From CAVQJU01 sp963712905 (GTDB taxonomy: Bacteria > Acidobacteriota > Vicinamibacteria > Vicinamibacterales > CAVVIG01): a stretch of 64,000 nucleotides of DNA. How positions within the stretch are numbered: the first letter of the stretch is position 1; each line of letters starts with the position of its first letter. The DNA lies in assembly GCA_963712905.1 (NCBI GenBank), contig CAVQJU010000009.1:186001-250000 (forward strand). Reading direction: 5' to 3'. Of this stretch, positions 41,409-49,910 are shown piece by piece. The notes beneath the pieces were generated by a model that was given only the letters and a program-made list of their open reading frames with translations, did not search any database and was not told the DNA's origin. Both the position numbers and the translations under genes were made by a program.

Positions 41409-43041
41409 CTACACGATCCCTTCGTTGTGCACGACCGAGCCCCCGACGATGGTCGCGAGCGAACGGGTGCGTTTGAGGTCCTCGTCGGAGACGGTGAAGC
41501 AGTCGCGGTCCAGGACCGCGAGGTCGGCGTGGTTACCCACTTCGATCGAGCCGATGTCGTCCTCGCGGATGAACCACTTGTTGGCCGCGGTGGCGAGCCA
41601 GAGCATTTCCTGCCGCGTGAGCGTCTGATCGCCGAGGATCGGCTGGCCGGCAAGATTCCGGCCGGTGATGATCGTGTAGAAGTTGAGCCACGGATTGATG
41701 ACGGTGATGTCGCCGCCGTCGGAGTGGAAGCCCTTCCTGATCGGATGGTTCATCAGCGTCCGGTACGGCGGCCCGACGTTGGTGCCGTTGCGGAGCGGTC
41801 CCCAGCCGAGCAGAACGCCCATGCCCATGGCGTGCATGCGGTTGGCCAGGTCCACGGGGAACTCGGGGACGTGCGAGATGATCCAGCGCAGATCGGCCAG
41901 CGGAATTTCCGCGTTCACCGTCTCGCGGTCCTTGATCAGGTTGGTGACGCCCGCCAGGTTCAGCGCGTGATCCTCGGCGCGCCAGCCGGCCCTGGCGATC
42001 GCGCGCAGTCCCTCGATGCCTCCACCGGTGAACTCGCGCAATGCCGCCGGTCCTCATCCAGTCGTCGCCGAAGAACGGAAACGAGTTCCTCAGGCGCTGT
42101 GAGAGCGTCGGCAGCGGCGGGTTGGCCGTGGGCGCGTCCTGGTGCAGGAATTCAATCCGCAGCCGGGCCGGCATCTTCCCCTCGCGGTGGAGCGCGAGAA
42201 ACGGGTTGTGCATCGTGTAGGTGTTCTCGCTGGCGAGGCCGCCGGACGGCTCGTCCGAGTGAAACGCGCCGCAGTCGCGATGCGTGGTCACGCCGAGCCT
42301 CGCGTAGTACTCGAGGGCGCCGAGCGCGGACCGCTTTCTGGTCTCGGGCGTCAGGAGCTCCTTGCGAAGCGCCAGCAGGGCGGTTCCCAGCGAAGGTCCC
42401 GTGATGGCGCCGTCTGAGGCGACCATTACGCCCCGGGCTTCGAGCCACGCCTTTCCCTGGCTGTTCGTCCTCGCGCCGCCCTGCGCGGCCTGGATGTAGA
42501 CCGGGCGTCCGACGGCATCGAGTTCGGCCAGATCAGGCAGCCGGCGCTCCGCAAACTGCATGGCCGAGATGGGTCCGATGGTTGTGACGAACTCGGCGGC
42601 AGGGACGCCCGCGCTGCGCGCTTTCAGCGCGTCGATGGCCTCGGGAATGGTGAAGACGTGCTCGAGCGGCGTGTGCCATCCGGGGCGATTGCCGACGAGC
42701 ACGATGTGGTTGTGCGCGTCGATGAGGCCCGGGATCACCGTTTTCTGCTTCAAATCGACCCGCCTGACGTTGCCGCGGACAGCCACGTTGTTGCCCACCC
42801 CGGCAAAGCGGCCGTTCCGGATCAGCGCCTGTGACACCACGCGATTGTTCTGATCCATCGTGTGGATCCGGCCGTTGACGAGGAGCAGGGCCAGGTCCGC
42901 GGTGGCGCCGTCGGCTGAAGGCCGCTGTCCCTGTGCCGACAACGGCGTGCCCCTCAGGGCGCCGCCGATGCTGAGCGCACCGGCCCGGCCGAGGAACTGC
43001 CTGCGTGAGAACCCAGTTGCGGTGTCCCTCTGATCAGCCAC
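41409..43041 (-). CDS. Tat-exported amidohydrolase, YtcJ-like (one frame break)
   Basis: GTG 43041 follows CAGGAGG and gives a Tat signal (TGFSRRQFLGRAGALSIGGALRG). The metal-dependent hydrolase core begins at LLLVNGRIHTMDQNNRVVSQALIRNGRFAGVG, with DAHNH as first metal site, later RDCGAFHSDEP, and in the second half GFHSDGGDITVINPWLNFY and GSIEVGNHADLAVLDRDCF. Near 42043 an extra G, judged by the reading MRTGGI then REFTGGGIEG, breaks the frame; the two halves otherwise join exactly. Family members hydrolyse N-acyl or amide compounds. Converges on the oxidase gene. Confidence 0.85.
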
Positions 43042-43194
43042 GCGTGCCTCCTGGTGTGGCGGGCGCGACAAGCCGACAGGGCCGCCGCCTGCCTGGCAGA
43101 GATTACCGCATGCGCAAATCGTTGAAGAGGGAAGAATCGACCGATGGGGGCGCGGCCGTCGGCGGGGGATGCCGCCAACAACCGCTCGGGCAGT

Positions 43195-43617
43195 TTACGG
43201 GCAGGACCCGGCGACCATCTTCATCTGTTTCACGCCAAGGTACGGGCCGGGGCCCTCGGTCTTGGAGTGCGTGTCTTCGGTCGGGCCGTCGGTTTTCGTC
43301 TCGGTCTTGATCTCCACCTTACCGTGACCGCGATCGGCGGCGATGCCTTCGATCTGCACGCGGTGGCCAACGACCTTCGAGAAGTCCTCGTCGTCCGACA
43401 CCAGCACGTAGCGATGGAGTGTGCCGGTCTTGTCGGTCACCTGCGTCAGGACGAACGCGTTGTCGGCGTCCTTCGCCACGCAGCCCTCGACTTTCATCTT
43501 CTTCCCGTTCTCCACTTCGATTTTCGTCTTGGTTGTCGTTTCGCTCGACTGGGCGCCGAGTGAAACCGCACCGGCAACCGCGAGGCAACATGTGAGCGTC
43601 GTGACTGTTTTCATCAT
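43195..43617 (-). CDS. Small exported hypothetical protein
   Basis: ATG 43617 (or the adjacent ATG 43614) gives a signal peptide (MKTVTTLTCCLAVAGAVSLGAQ). The mature part of about 118 residues (KMKVEGCVAKDADNAFVLTQV, RYVLVSDDEDFSKVVGHRVQIEGI, then charged KVEIKTETKTDGPTEDTHSK) looks like a small OB-type or BON-like beta fold; no family assigned. First of the genes whose upstream region holds the TGTGYCCRATTGCACA palindrome (at 43652, 34 bases upstream of the ATG). Confidence 0.75.
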   Translation of the reverse strand: MMKTVTTLTCCLAVAGAVSLGAQSSETTTKTKIEVENGKKMKVEGCVAKDADNAFVLTQVTDKTGTLHRYVLVSDDEDFSKVVGHRVQIEGIAADRGHGKVEIKTETKTDGPTEDTHSKTEGPGPYLGVKQMKMVAGSCP

Positions 43618-43651
43618 GCTGACCAGACTAGGCGCACTCTCGCTGCCCGCG

Positions 43652-43667
43652 TGTGTCCAATTGCACA
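43652..43667. promoter_or_regulatory. 16-bp palindromic motif, site 1
   Basis: TGTGTCCAATTGCACA, an imperfect dyad (TGTG...CACA). Near-identical sites are at 44268 and 48100. It lies 34 bases upstream of the small exported protein gene (minus strand) and just after the stop of the glycine-zipper gene. Confidence 0.55.
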
Positions 43668-43681
43668 CGCGGTCTTCGCGA

Positions 43682-44206
43682 CTATTTCTTGTCCCGTGTG
43701 ACGAGGTCGTAAATCAGCCCGCCCACGCCGCCGGCCGTCGCGCCAACCGCAGCGCCCTTCTTCCCGCCGGCCAGCGCGCCGATCGCGGTTCCTGCGCCGG
43801 CGCTTCCGCCGATGATCAGCGCTTCCTTTTCCCACGAACGTTTGTTGGCGCGAGGCGCCGCTCGCGATTCGACGACAACCGGCGAGCGGGCCAGATCCGC
43901 ACGGCTCACGTTGCTGCCGAGCTGGACAGGGTGAAGCCCCTGCTCGTCCTGAAGGTAGACGGCCTGTGCGTCGTTGGCCTGCCGTTGCGGAATGAACAGG
44001 TGTCCGGCGTGGCCGTTCGCGAGCGTGATGGGCACCCGCATGCCCTTGATCGGGCCATCTGAGGTCAGGACCGTGTCGGAGAAGGCGCCGGCCACGCCGT
44101 ACTGCTGTTCGATCTGACGGGCGTCCATGGCCTGGACGTCCTGAGAGCATGCGGCGAACAGCGTCGCCGCGAGCAGTGCCAAGCCAAACGACGTGATGAT
44201 CTTCAT
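43682..44206 (-). CDS. Glycine-zipper lipoprotein
   Basis: A 174-residue protein from ATG 44206. The leader MKIITSFGLALLAATLFAAC is a lipobox-type signal with lipidation at C20. The middle part (GIxxPITLANGHAGHLFIPQRQANDAQAVYLQ region) is of unknown type. The C-terminus has a glycine zipper (GGSAGAGTAIGALAGGKKGAAVGATAGGVGGLIYDL) that packs in membranes, as in SlyB- or OmpA-associated lipoproteins. Neighbours are envelope-stress genes. Its promoter region is shared with the BON gene on the other strand. Confidence 0.8.
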   Translation of the reverse strand: MKIITSFGLALLAATLFAACSQDVQAMDARQIEQQYGVAGAFSDTVLTSDGPIKGMRVPITLANGHAGHLFIPQRQANDAQAVYLQDEQGLHPVQLGSNVSRADLARSPVVVESRAAPRANKRSWEKEALIIGGSAGAGTAIGALAGGKKGAAVGATAGGVGGLIYDLVTRDKK

Positions 44207-44267
44207 GTGTGCACCTCGGTCGGGTCGATCGACCGTGTCCACTGTATGGCTGGCGTCCTGAGTGCCC

Positions 44268-44283
44268 TGTGCCCGATTGCACA
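44268..44283. promoter_or_regulatory. 16-bp palindromic motif, site 2
   Basis: TGTGCCCGATTGCACA, between the divergent glycine-zipper and BON genes, 61 and 57 bases from their start codons. It could control both. Confidence 0.6.
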
Positions 44284-44340
44284 GGCCACAGGGCCACGAT
44301 CGGTCAGACTCGCATCTCACCTAACCGTGGAGAAGAGCAT

Positions 44341-44784
44341 ATGAAGCCTGTTACTGCTACCTGGATCGCCATCCCCGCAATCGCCCTGTGGAGTCTCGCC
44401 GCGGCGCCCGCCGCTGCACGAGCGACGGCGTCGCCGCAGACGGTCACCGAGAAGACCGTCGATGGCGCCGAAAAAGCGAAAGACGCCGTTGTCAAAGGTG
44501 CGACGGTGACCGCCGACAAGACGAAGGACGGCTTGAGCAAGACCGGCGAAGTGATGACCGACGAATGGATCACGGGCCGTGTCCACGCGCGCTTCGTGGA
44601 CGAGGACCTGCTGAAGGGCAGCGACATCAGCGTGGACAGCCGCAAACATGTGGTGACGCTGAAGGGCACCGTGCTCGGGGAAGCCGGACGTGCCCAGGCG
44701 ACGAAAGTGGCGAAGGGTACCGAAGGCGTGCACAGCGTGGTCAACCGGTTGACCATCGGACCGAAGATCAAGGTCAAGGGCTGA
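44341..44784 (+). CDS. Exported BON-domain protein
   Basis: A 147-residue protein from ATG 44341 (GGAGAAG upstream). Signal peptide 1-27. A helical stretch with Lys/Asp repeats (EKTVDGAEKAKDAVVKGATVTADKTKDGLSKTGEV) is followed by one BON domain (WITGRVHARFVDEDLLKGSDISVDSRKHVVTLKGTV...VHSVVNRL), as in OsmY-like periplasmic proteins that bind membranes under osmotic stress. It converges with the PBP gene and overlaps it by 11 bp at the 3' end. Confidence 0.87.
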   Translation: MKPVTATWIAIPAIALWSLAAAPAAARATASPQTVTEKTVDGAEKAKDAVVKGATVTADKTKDGLSKTGEVMTDEWITGRVHARFVDEDLLKGSDISVDSRKHVVTLKGTVLGEAGRAQATKVAKGTEGVHSVVNRLTIGPKIKVKG

Positions 44785-47200
44785 GGGCGCGGACGTTCGT
44801 CGCGTGGTGGAGGAGCCAGTCGGATTCCTCGGGCGAGGCGTGTCTCGGCAGGGCGATGGTCGTGGCCCCGGACACCGCTTCGCCCACGACGGGCGCCGCG
44901 GCGTCGCCTTCCAGATAGCGTGTGATGCGTTGTTCCATCGGCGCCGGAAACGACGGCACCGCCCCGACGATCTTGTCGCGGTACAACCCGAGCATCAGTT
45001 CCTGAAAGACCGGCAGGGCCAACCGTCCCCCGGTTTCTTTCCCGCCGAGTGAGCGATTGTCGTCAAAACCGATCCGGACGGCGACAGTGATGCCGTCCAC
45101 ACCGTACGTCGACCCGACGAAGAGCGCATCTCGAAACTCGTTCGTCGTGCCCGTCTTGCCCATCACGGGAATGGGAAACCCTCGCGAGTCCAGTGCATGC
45201 GCGGTACCCGTCGGAATGCGCACGACACCCCGCAAGCCCTCCTGAACGAGCGAGAGCGCTTCGTCGACGACAGAAACGGCCGGGCCGTGGTATTCATCCT
45301 CGCCTGCGACGTCGCCGGAGTCGTGGACGATCTTCCGAATTACGTACGGTTGCACGAGGACGCCGGAAGCGATCGTCCGATAGGCTGTCGCGAGTTCCAG
45401 CAACGTGATCTCCGAGGCACCCAGCGCCGTCGTCGCATAGCGCTGCAATGGCGTCTGCACGCCGAGACTGCGCGACGTCCGGAGGACGGCGTCGATCCCG
45501 ACCTGCGCCGTGATCCAGATTGCGACGGCGTTTCTCGACTCGGCCAGCGCTTCCCGGATCGGAATCAGGCCTTTGAACTTGCCGTCGTAGTTCGAAATCC
45601 ATTTCGGGTCGCTGTCGTCGCCGCTCGGCACGCTGATCGGCTCGTCCGGCACGAGGGTCTCCAGCGTGAAGCTTCCGCTCCGGAACGCCGCCAGGTACAC
45701 GATGGGCTTCATGGCCGACCCCGGTTGCCGCATGGCCTTCCTGACGCGGTTGAAGTCGCTGTACGACGTAGAGCGGCCCTGATAGAGCTGCCGGCCGCCC
45801 GTTTCGGCCAGGATGCTGCCGTCGCGGTTCCTCAGCACGACGACCGAGCCCTGGACAACTCCGCGCGCGGGCGGGTGTCGTTGCTCGTACCGCGCCAACC
45901 CGTGCTCGAGGGCGGCGCTCACGATCCGCTGCGCGCGGGCATCAACGGTCGACTGGACCTGGATGTGCCCCTGCAAGAGGTCTTCAATGCTCAGATCAGT
46001 GTGCAGGCGGTTCAGTTCGTCCAGAACGTGTTCGACCACGGCAGACGACTGAAAAGGCCCCGACACGCGCTCAACGGCCTGCGGAAGGGGCTGCTGCCAG
46101 GCCGCGATCATCTGATCGCGGGAAATGGAGCCCTGCGCGGCCATGAGGGCCAGGATCTGGTTTCGGCGGCGCAGGATGGGTCGAGTGTCGCCCGCGGTGG
46201 GGGCGTAGTCCCGTGGCGATTTTGCTATACCTGCCAGGAGCGCCGCCTTGTCGGCGTCCGCCTCGGTGAACGTGGAGAGGGGCCGGCCGAAATAGTAATC
46301 TGCCGCTCTCGCCAGTCCGTACTGGCCGTTGCTCATGTACACGAAGCTGGCGTAGCGGGCAAAGATCTCTTCCTTCGCGCGGCGCTTCGATCCGAACTCC
46401 TGGCGCATCCGTTCTTCGATCCAGATCGAGAGGCGCATCTCTTCGCGTTTGCGCAGCACCATGTTGACGTTCCGCGCGCCAACCACCAGGGACAGCGCAC
46501 GCGGCACGAGGCCGGTGTTCCGGAGCTGGTAGCTGTTTTCCTGAGACGTCTGTCCTCTGAGAAAGGCGCCACGTACTAGCTGCTGGGTAATCGTGGACCC
46601 GCCCTGCGGGAAGATCGCGGGACCGCTGGTGTTGTCGTGGCGTCCGCCCGTGGCGAGTCGCCCCAGGAGGGCGCCGACCCTGATCTTGCCGAGCACCCGG
46701 GGGACGCTGAGGTAATCCACGCCGTTGTGTGAGAAGAAGCGTTTGTCTTCCGTCGCGAGGATCGCGTCGCGCACGATCGCCGGGATGTCATCGTAATGCG
46801 TGACCTCCCGCTGCTCGCGGGCGAGTTCGATCAGTGACTGGCCGTTCGCGTCGTAGATGTGGCCGATGGTCGGAAAGACGAACCGCGTAAAGGGCGCGGG
46901 GTCGGGCAGGTTCTCGCGATTGAAGTAGACGCGGTACAGCGCGCTGATGGCGAACAGCTCGGCGCCGGCCCCGGCGGCGCCGGCGGCGAGCACGGCGCAC
47001 GCCAGCACCGCGATGACGCGACGAAGCCAGCGCGTCATCACGCGTCCTGAGATTCGGCCGGTCAGGAGCAGGATCAACAGCACCAGCACGACCAGGCCCA
47101 ACCCGCCGCTCGGACCGTAACCCCAGCGGCGACTATGGGGCCATGCCGGAAAAACACCGAGCAGCATCAGCACCGCCAGAACGAGCAGGATGGTCAACAT
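44774..47200 (-). CDS. DUF3309 peptide fused to a class A penicillin-binding protein
   Basis: The frame encodes 808 residues. Residues 1-50 (FPAWPHSRRWGYGPSGGLGL and flanking hydrophobic stretches) are a complete DUF3309 protein, a two-helix membrane peptide that normally stands alone. From V54-M55 a bifunctional peptidoglycan synthase follows: membrane anchor 61-80, glycosyltransferase with E151 (EDKRFF) and GGSTITQQ (200-207), transpeptidase with S495-A-M-K498, SRN, and K682-T-G684. It makes glycan strands and cross-links them in the periplasm. At the junction GTGATGACG is preceded by CAGGA, and a shifted frame would stop right there (TGATGA). This suggests two originally overlapping genes now fused, or joined by an indel. 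Confidence 0.88.
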   Translation of the reverse strand: MLTILLVLAVLMLLGVFPAWPHSRRWGYGPSGGLGLVVLVLLILLLTGRISGRVMTRWLRRVIAVLACAVLAAGAAGAGAELFAISALYRVYFNRENLPDPAPFTRFVFPTIGHIYDANGQSLIELAREQREVTHYDDIPAIVRDAILATEDKRFFSHNGVDYLSVPRVLGKIRVGALLGRLATGGRHDNTSGPAIFPQGGSTITQQLVRGAFLRGQTSQENSYQLRNTGLVPRALSLVVGARNVNMVLRKREEMRLSIWIEERMRQEFGSKRRAKEEIFARYASFVYMSNGQYGLARAADYYFGRPLSTFTEADADKAALLAGIAKSPRDYAPTAGDTRPILRRRNQILALMAAQGSISRDQMIAAWQQPLPQAVERVSGPFQSSAVVEHVLDELNRLHTDLSIEDLLQGHIQVQSTVDARAQRIVSAALEHGLARYEQRHPPARGVVQGSVVVLRNRDGSILAETGGRQLYQGRSTSYSDFNRVRKAMRQPGSAMKPIVYLAAFRSGSFTLETLVPDEPISVPSGDDSDPKWISNYDGKFKGLIPIREALAESRNAVAIWITAQVGIDAVLRTSRSLGVQTPLQRYATTALGASEITLLELATAYRTIASGVLVQPYVIRKIVHDSGDVAGEDEYHGPAVSVVDEALSLVQEGLRGVVRIPTGTAHALDSRGFPIPVMGKTGTTNEFRDALFVGSTYGVDGITVAVRIGFDDNRSLGGKETGGRLALPVFQELMLGLYRDKIVGAVPSFPAPMEQRITRYLEGDAAAPVVGEAVSGATTIALPRHASPEESDWLLHHATNVRALSP

Positions 47201-47243
47201 ATGTCCTCCTCAATTGCGTCGTAACCGCGTTTCCGGAATCGCT

Positions 47244-48014
47244 CTATCGTTCAGGCTGCAGCGACACATCCTTGTCCAGGCGGAACCTGAGGATGGTCTC
47301 CGCCGGCACGCGCACGTCGTGGCCGCGCGTGAGCACCTGCACACCCGCCCCGCCCGCCGCGCCGACCGCCGCACCGATGGCCGCGCCCTTGCCGCCGCCG
47401 GCGATCGCGCCGATGACGGTGCCAAGCAGAGCGCCCCCTCCGGTCGTCTCCGCCGTCCGCTTGTTCTTGCCGATGCCCGTGTCGCCCTGGAGCGTCAGGT
47501 CGGTCGTGTTGATCTGGTACGTCCGGCCGTCGATGACCATCGATTGGATGTCCAGCGCCATCTCGGGGCTGCCAATCGTGCCGCCCGGCGACAGATGTCT
47601 GATGATCAGCCGCGTGTGGGACCCTCCGGGCACGATCACGTGACCCGACCCGTTCTCGACGTCCTGCTCGACGAGGGCCGCGAACGTCTGATTGGTGCGG
47701 GCGTCCCGCGAGTCGATGATCTCGGTCGTTCGAACGACGAGCTCGGTCCCGGCCGGCACGACGAGGCCGCGGCCGCCGGGGGCTCGTGCGCTCGCACGCT
47801 CGGGCGTGACGAACTCCAGCGCGGCGATGTCGCCGGCCGGATACTGATGCGACACGCCATCGGCTCGCCGGAACGTGATGGTCCGTTCGACCACCCCGAC
47901 GACCGTACCCTCGATGCGTGTGCCGTCTTTCAGCACCAGCGTATCGGCTGACGCGTTTGCCGCTGCCGACATCACGGACATACTCATCGCCGCGGCGACG
48001 ATCATTCTTTTCAT
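47244..48014 (-). CDS. Exported glycine-zipper protein with an N-terminal beta domain
   Basis: A 256-residue protein from ATG 48014. Signal peptide 1-24. The segment DTLVLKDGTRIEGTVVGVVERTITFRRADGVSHQYPAGDIAALEF is an Sm-like small beta-barrel pattern. Then VPAGTELVVRTTEIIDS and a glycine zipper (GGGALLGTVIGAIAGGGKGAAIGAAVGAAGGAGVQVL). Likely envelope-associated. The motif TGTCCCCGATTGCACA is 85 bases upstream. It is 43 bp downstream of the PBP start, on the same strand but transcribed before it. Confidence 0.8.
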   Translation of the reverse strand: MKRMIVAAAMSMSVMSAAANASADTLVLKDGTRIEGTVVGVVERTITFRRADGVSHQYPAGDIAALEFVTPERASARAPGGRGLVVPAGTELVVRTTEIIDSRDARTNQTFAALVEQDVENGSGHVIVPGGSHTRLIIRHLSPGGTIGSPEMALDIQSMVIDGRTYQINTTDLTLQGDTGIGKNKRTAETTGGGALLGTVIGAIAGGGKGAAIGAAVGAAGGAGVQVLTRGHDVRVPAETILRFRLDKDVSLQPER

Positions 48015-48099
48015 CTGACACTCTTTCTGAAGGGCCCCGGACCAGGGAGCGAGAACGGCCGACGCGATGATGATCGTAGAGGCTGGTGTCTGGCGCGGG

Positions 48100-48115
48100 T
48101 GTCCCCGATTGCACA
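48100..48115. promoter_or_regulatory. 16-bp palindromic motif, site 3
   Basis: TGTCCCCGATTGCACA, identical to site 2 at 15 of 16 positions. It lies upstream of the gene ending at 47244 and 5 bases after the stop of the small gene at 48120. A weaker match (TGTTCACAACGGCACA) is at 48783 between the YtxH-like and DksA-like genes. Confidence 0.55.
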
Positions 48116-48119
48116 CCGC

Positions 48120-48401
48120 TCAGCCGGTGCCCGTCGGCCGCAGCACGCGCAGGTTCGGATTCGACAGCCGACCGGCGCGTTTTGCCGTCCGCGTGGCCGC
48201 CGCTGCCGGTTCGTAGCGATCGACGTCGAGGTGGCGTCGCTGCAGCCAGCCGGTGAGGATCCGTGGAAGGCGCGTCTCCCGTCGATCGGGATCGCCCATG
48301 CACCGATAGACATGGGCGCGTCGAGGCAGGTCCGCTGGATCGGCTCGAGCCATCAGCCGCTCGAGCGCCGCCAGGCGCGCCGGGTCGAAGGTCTGCATCA
48401 T
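48120..48401 (-). CDS. Small hypothetical protein downstream of the YtxH-like gene
   Basis: ATG 48401 with GGAGAAG upstream opens a 93-codon frame (MMQTFDPARLAALERLMARADPADLPRRAHVYRCMGDPD...). Hydrophilic, Arg-rich, no signal peptide and no recognised family. It follows the YtxH-like gene by 14 bases, so it is probably in the same transcript. A GTG at 48419 would overlap that gene's stop. Moderate confidence that it is expressed. Confidence 0.5.
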   Translation of the reverse strand: MMQTFDPARLAALERLMARADPADLPRRAHVYRCMGDPDRRETRLPRILTGWLQRRHLDVDRYEPAAAATRTAKRAGRLSNPNLRVLRPTGTG

Positions 48402-48415
48402 TTCAGCTTCTCCGA

Positions 48416-48733
48416 TCACGCCTTGCCTTTGGCGGCCGTCGCGAAGCGCTCGACCTCGCGGGCTCCGCGCGCCACCGTATCGGCGACGTTGTCGCGCACG
48501 CCCTGACCCTTCCGGGCGACCTCGTCGACCGCTTCACCGACTCGGGTGCCGGCCTGCTCGTACTGCTCGGAAGCGCGCTTGCCCAGGTCTGCTGCCGACT
48601 CGGCGAGGCGCTGGCGGACCTCTGAACGCACTCGCGGTGCGAACCACATGATCAGACCCGCGCCGACGAACGTTCCTGCGAGCAGTCCGATGGCGAAACC
48701 GTAGTCCCGATTGTCCTGAGTATTTGCGTTCAT
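48416..48733 (-). CDS. YtxH-like membrane stress protein
   Basis: A 105-residue protein from ATG 48733. One transmembrane helix (GFAIGLLAGTFVGAGLIMWFAP) followed by APRVRSEVRQRLAESAADLGKRASEQYEQAGTRVGEAVDEVARKGQGVRDNVADTV, the amphipathic helix with heptad-like repeats that defines YtxH/gas-vesicle-like stress proteins. Diverges from the DksA-like gene at 48846. Confidence 0.85.
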   Translation of the reverse strand: MNANTQDNRDYGFAIGLLAGTFVGAGLIMWFAPRVRSEVRQRLAESAADLGKRASEQYEQAGTRVGEAVDEVARKGQGVRDNVADTVARGAREVERFATAAKGKA

Positions 48734-48845
48734 GTCGTGATGCTCCTGTGCCAGTACGTTACGTGACAGCGGGAGCGGGAGCTGTTCACAACGGCACAGG
48801 GGCCCGGAGGCGTGTCCTGCATGCTGTGTGACGCAGGAGCGGAAC

Positions 48846-49265
48846 ATGACCAACACCACCAAACGAAATACGCGCGTGAGGCAGATGCTGAGCGAACGCC
48901 AGCACGCCATCCAGAATGAGGTCCACGGTCGCATCCGCGACGGGCGCACCGACCGGGCGAGCGGGGTGCGCGATGACCTTGAACTCTCCGACGCCGACAT
49001 CCAGTCAGACGTCGACCTGGCTCTGCTGCAGATGAGGGCGGAGACTCTGGTCCGCATCGATGAGGCGCTCGGCCGTCTCGACGCGGGCGAGCACGGGTCG
49101 TGTTGTGAGTGTGCCGGCAAGATTCCCGGGCGGCGTCTGCGCGCACAGCCGTTCGCGGTACGTTGCCTGCAGTGCGAAGAGCGGCGCGAGCGCAGAGGAC
49201 GTACCGGTCAGGCCGCCGAGCGGCGCATCGGCGTTTCGCTCTTCGGCGACGCGGTCAATTCCTGA
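48846..49265 (+). CDS. DksA/TraR-type zinc-finger protein
   Basis: A 139-residue protein; ATG 48846 has AGGAG upstream, unlike an earlier in-frame ATG at 48828. The coiled coil (SERQHAIQNEVHGRIRDG, DADIQSDVDLALLQMRAETLVRIDEALGRLDAGEHG) carries the acidic tip DA-like pattern of secondary-channel factors. The C4 zinc finger is SCCECAGKIPGRRLRAQPFAVRCLQCEERRE. DksA-like proteins bind RNA polymerase and mediate stress control, so it may regulate the neighbouring stress genes. Confidence 0.87.
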   Translation: MTNTTKRNTRVRQMLSERQHAIQNEVHGRIRDGRTDRASGVRDDLELSDADIQSDVDLALLQMRAETLVRIDEALGRLDAGEHGSCCECAGKIPGRRLRAQPFAVRCLQCEERRERRGRTGQAAERRIGVSLFGDAVNS

Positions 49266-49327
49266 GGATGACGCTACGCAAGGCCTGTGCACAAGTGAAC
49301 GTCGAGTGCGCAGGGCCGCCGTCTATC

Positions 49328-49534
49328 ATGGCGGGCATGCGATTCATCCATCTGTTTCTCGTCGGATACTTCGTGCTGGTGCTGGGGATCGGTCTCGCCT
49401 TATGGCAGACCGGTGTGCTGGGCCGCGTAGCGCCCATCTGGGTCGGCATCGGCGTCCTCGTGGCCATCGGCATGGGCATCATGCTGTCTGTGGCGTCCGG
49501 CAAACCGACCATTACAGAGGAGATTGAAAAATGA
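49328..49534 (+). CDS. Small two-helix membrane protein
   Basis: The 68-residue product has two predicted transmembrane helices (LFLVGYFVLVLGIGLALW and IWVGIGVLVAIGMGIMLSVA) and the charged end TITEEIEK. Its stop overlaps the ATG of the next gene (ATGA). An in-frame ATG at 49337 is an alternative start. No named family. Confidence 0.7.
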   Translation: MAGMRFIHLFLVGYFVLVLGIGLALWQTGVLGRVAPIWVGIGVLVAIGMGIMLSVASGKPTITEEIEK

Positions 49535-49821
49535 CGTTCACGATACAAGAGCTCCTGGTCCTGATCCTGATCGCCGCCGTCTGCGGCGCCGTCGGCAAGG
49601 CACTCGCCGGCGGCGGGCCGGGCGGGCTCATCGCCTCGGTCGCCCTCGGTTTCATCGGCGCGCTGCTTGGGCCGTGGGTGGCCCATCAACTCCGGCTGGC
49701 CGAGCCGCTGGTGCTTCACGTCAGCGGCAAGCCGTTTCCGATCGTGTGGTCGATCATCGGCGCCGCCCTGTTTGTGGCGCTCCTTCACCTCGTGTCGGGA
49801 CGCCGCTGGGCTCGAGCCTGA
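49531..49821 (+). CDS. GlsB/YeaQ-like membrane protein
   Basis: The 96-residue protein has three hydrophobic segments (LLVLILIAAVCGAVGKALA, LIASVALGFIGALLGPWVA, IVWSIIGAALFVALLHLVSG) with GG-rich turns, as in the transglycosylase-associated GlsB/YeaQ/YmgE family. These proteins are stress-linked, and the enzymatic name is historical. It is translationally coupled to the preceding small membrane protein. Confidence 0.75.
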   Translation: MTFTIQELLVLILIAAVCGAVGKALAGGGPGGLIASVALGFIGALLGPWVAHQLRLAEPLVLHVSGKPFPIVWSIIGAALFVALLHLVSGRRWARA

Positions 49822-49910
49822 CAAAAGGGCATTGCGGTCGCGGCGTGTTTGTCGGATAGTCATGTCGTCGCCCAGGGCACGACCGCGAAGGTCTCCCAAG
49901 GAGGTCCGGC

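Noticed and set aside
48091..48117. Sigma-54 promoter (TTGCA preceded by a C-rich box)
   Set aside because: The GG/GC spacing is wrong by one or more bases at 48100, and the GG is absent at 44268; the dyad explains the sequence better.
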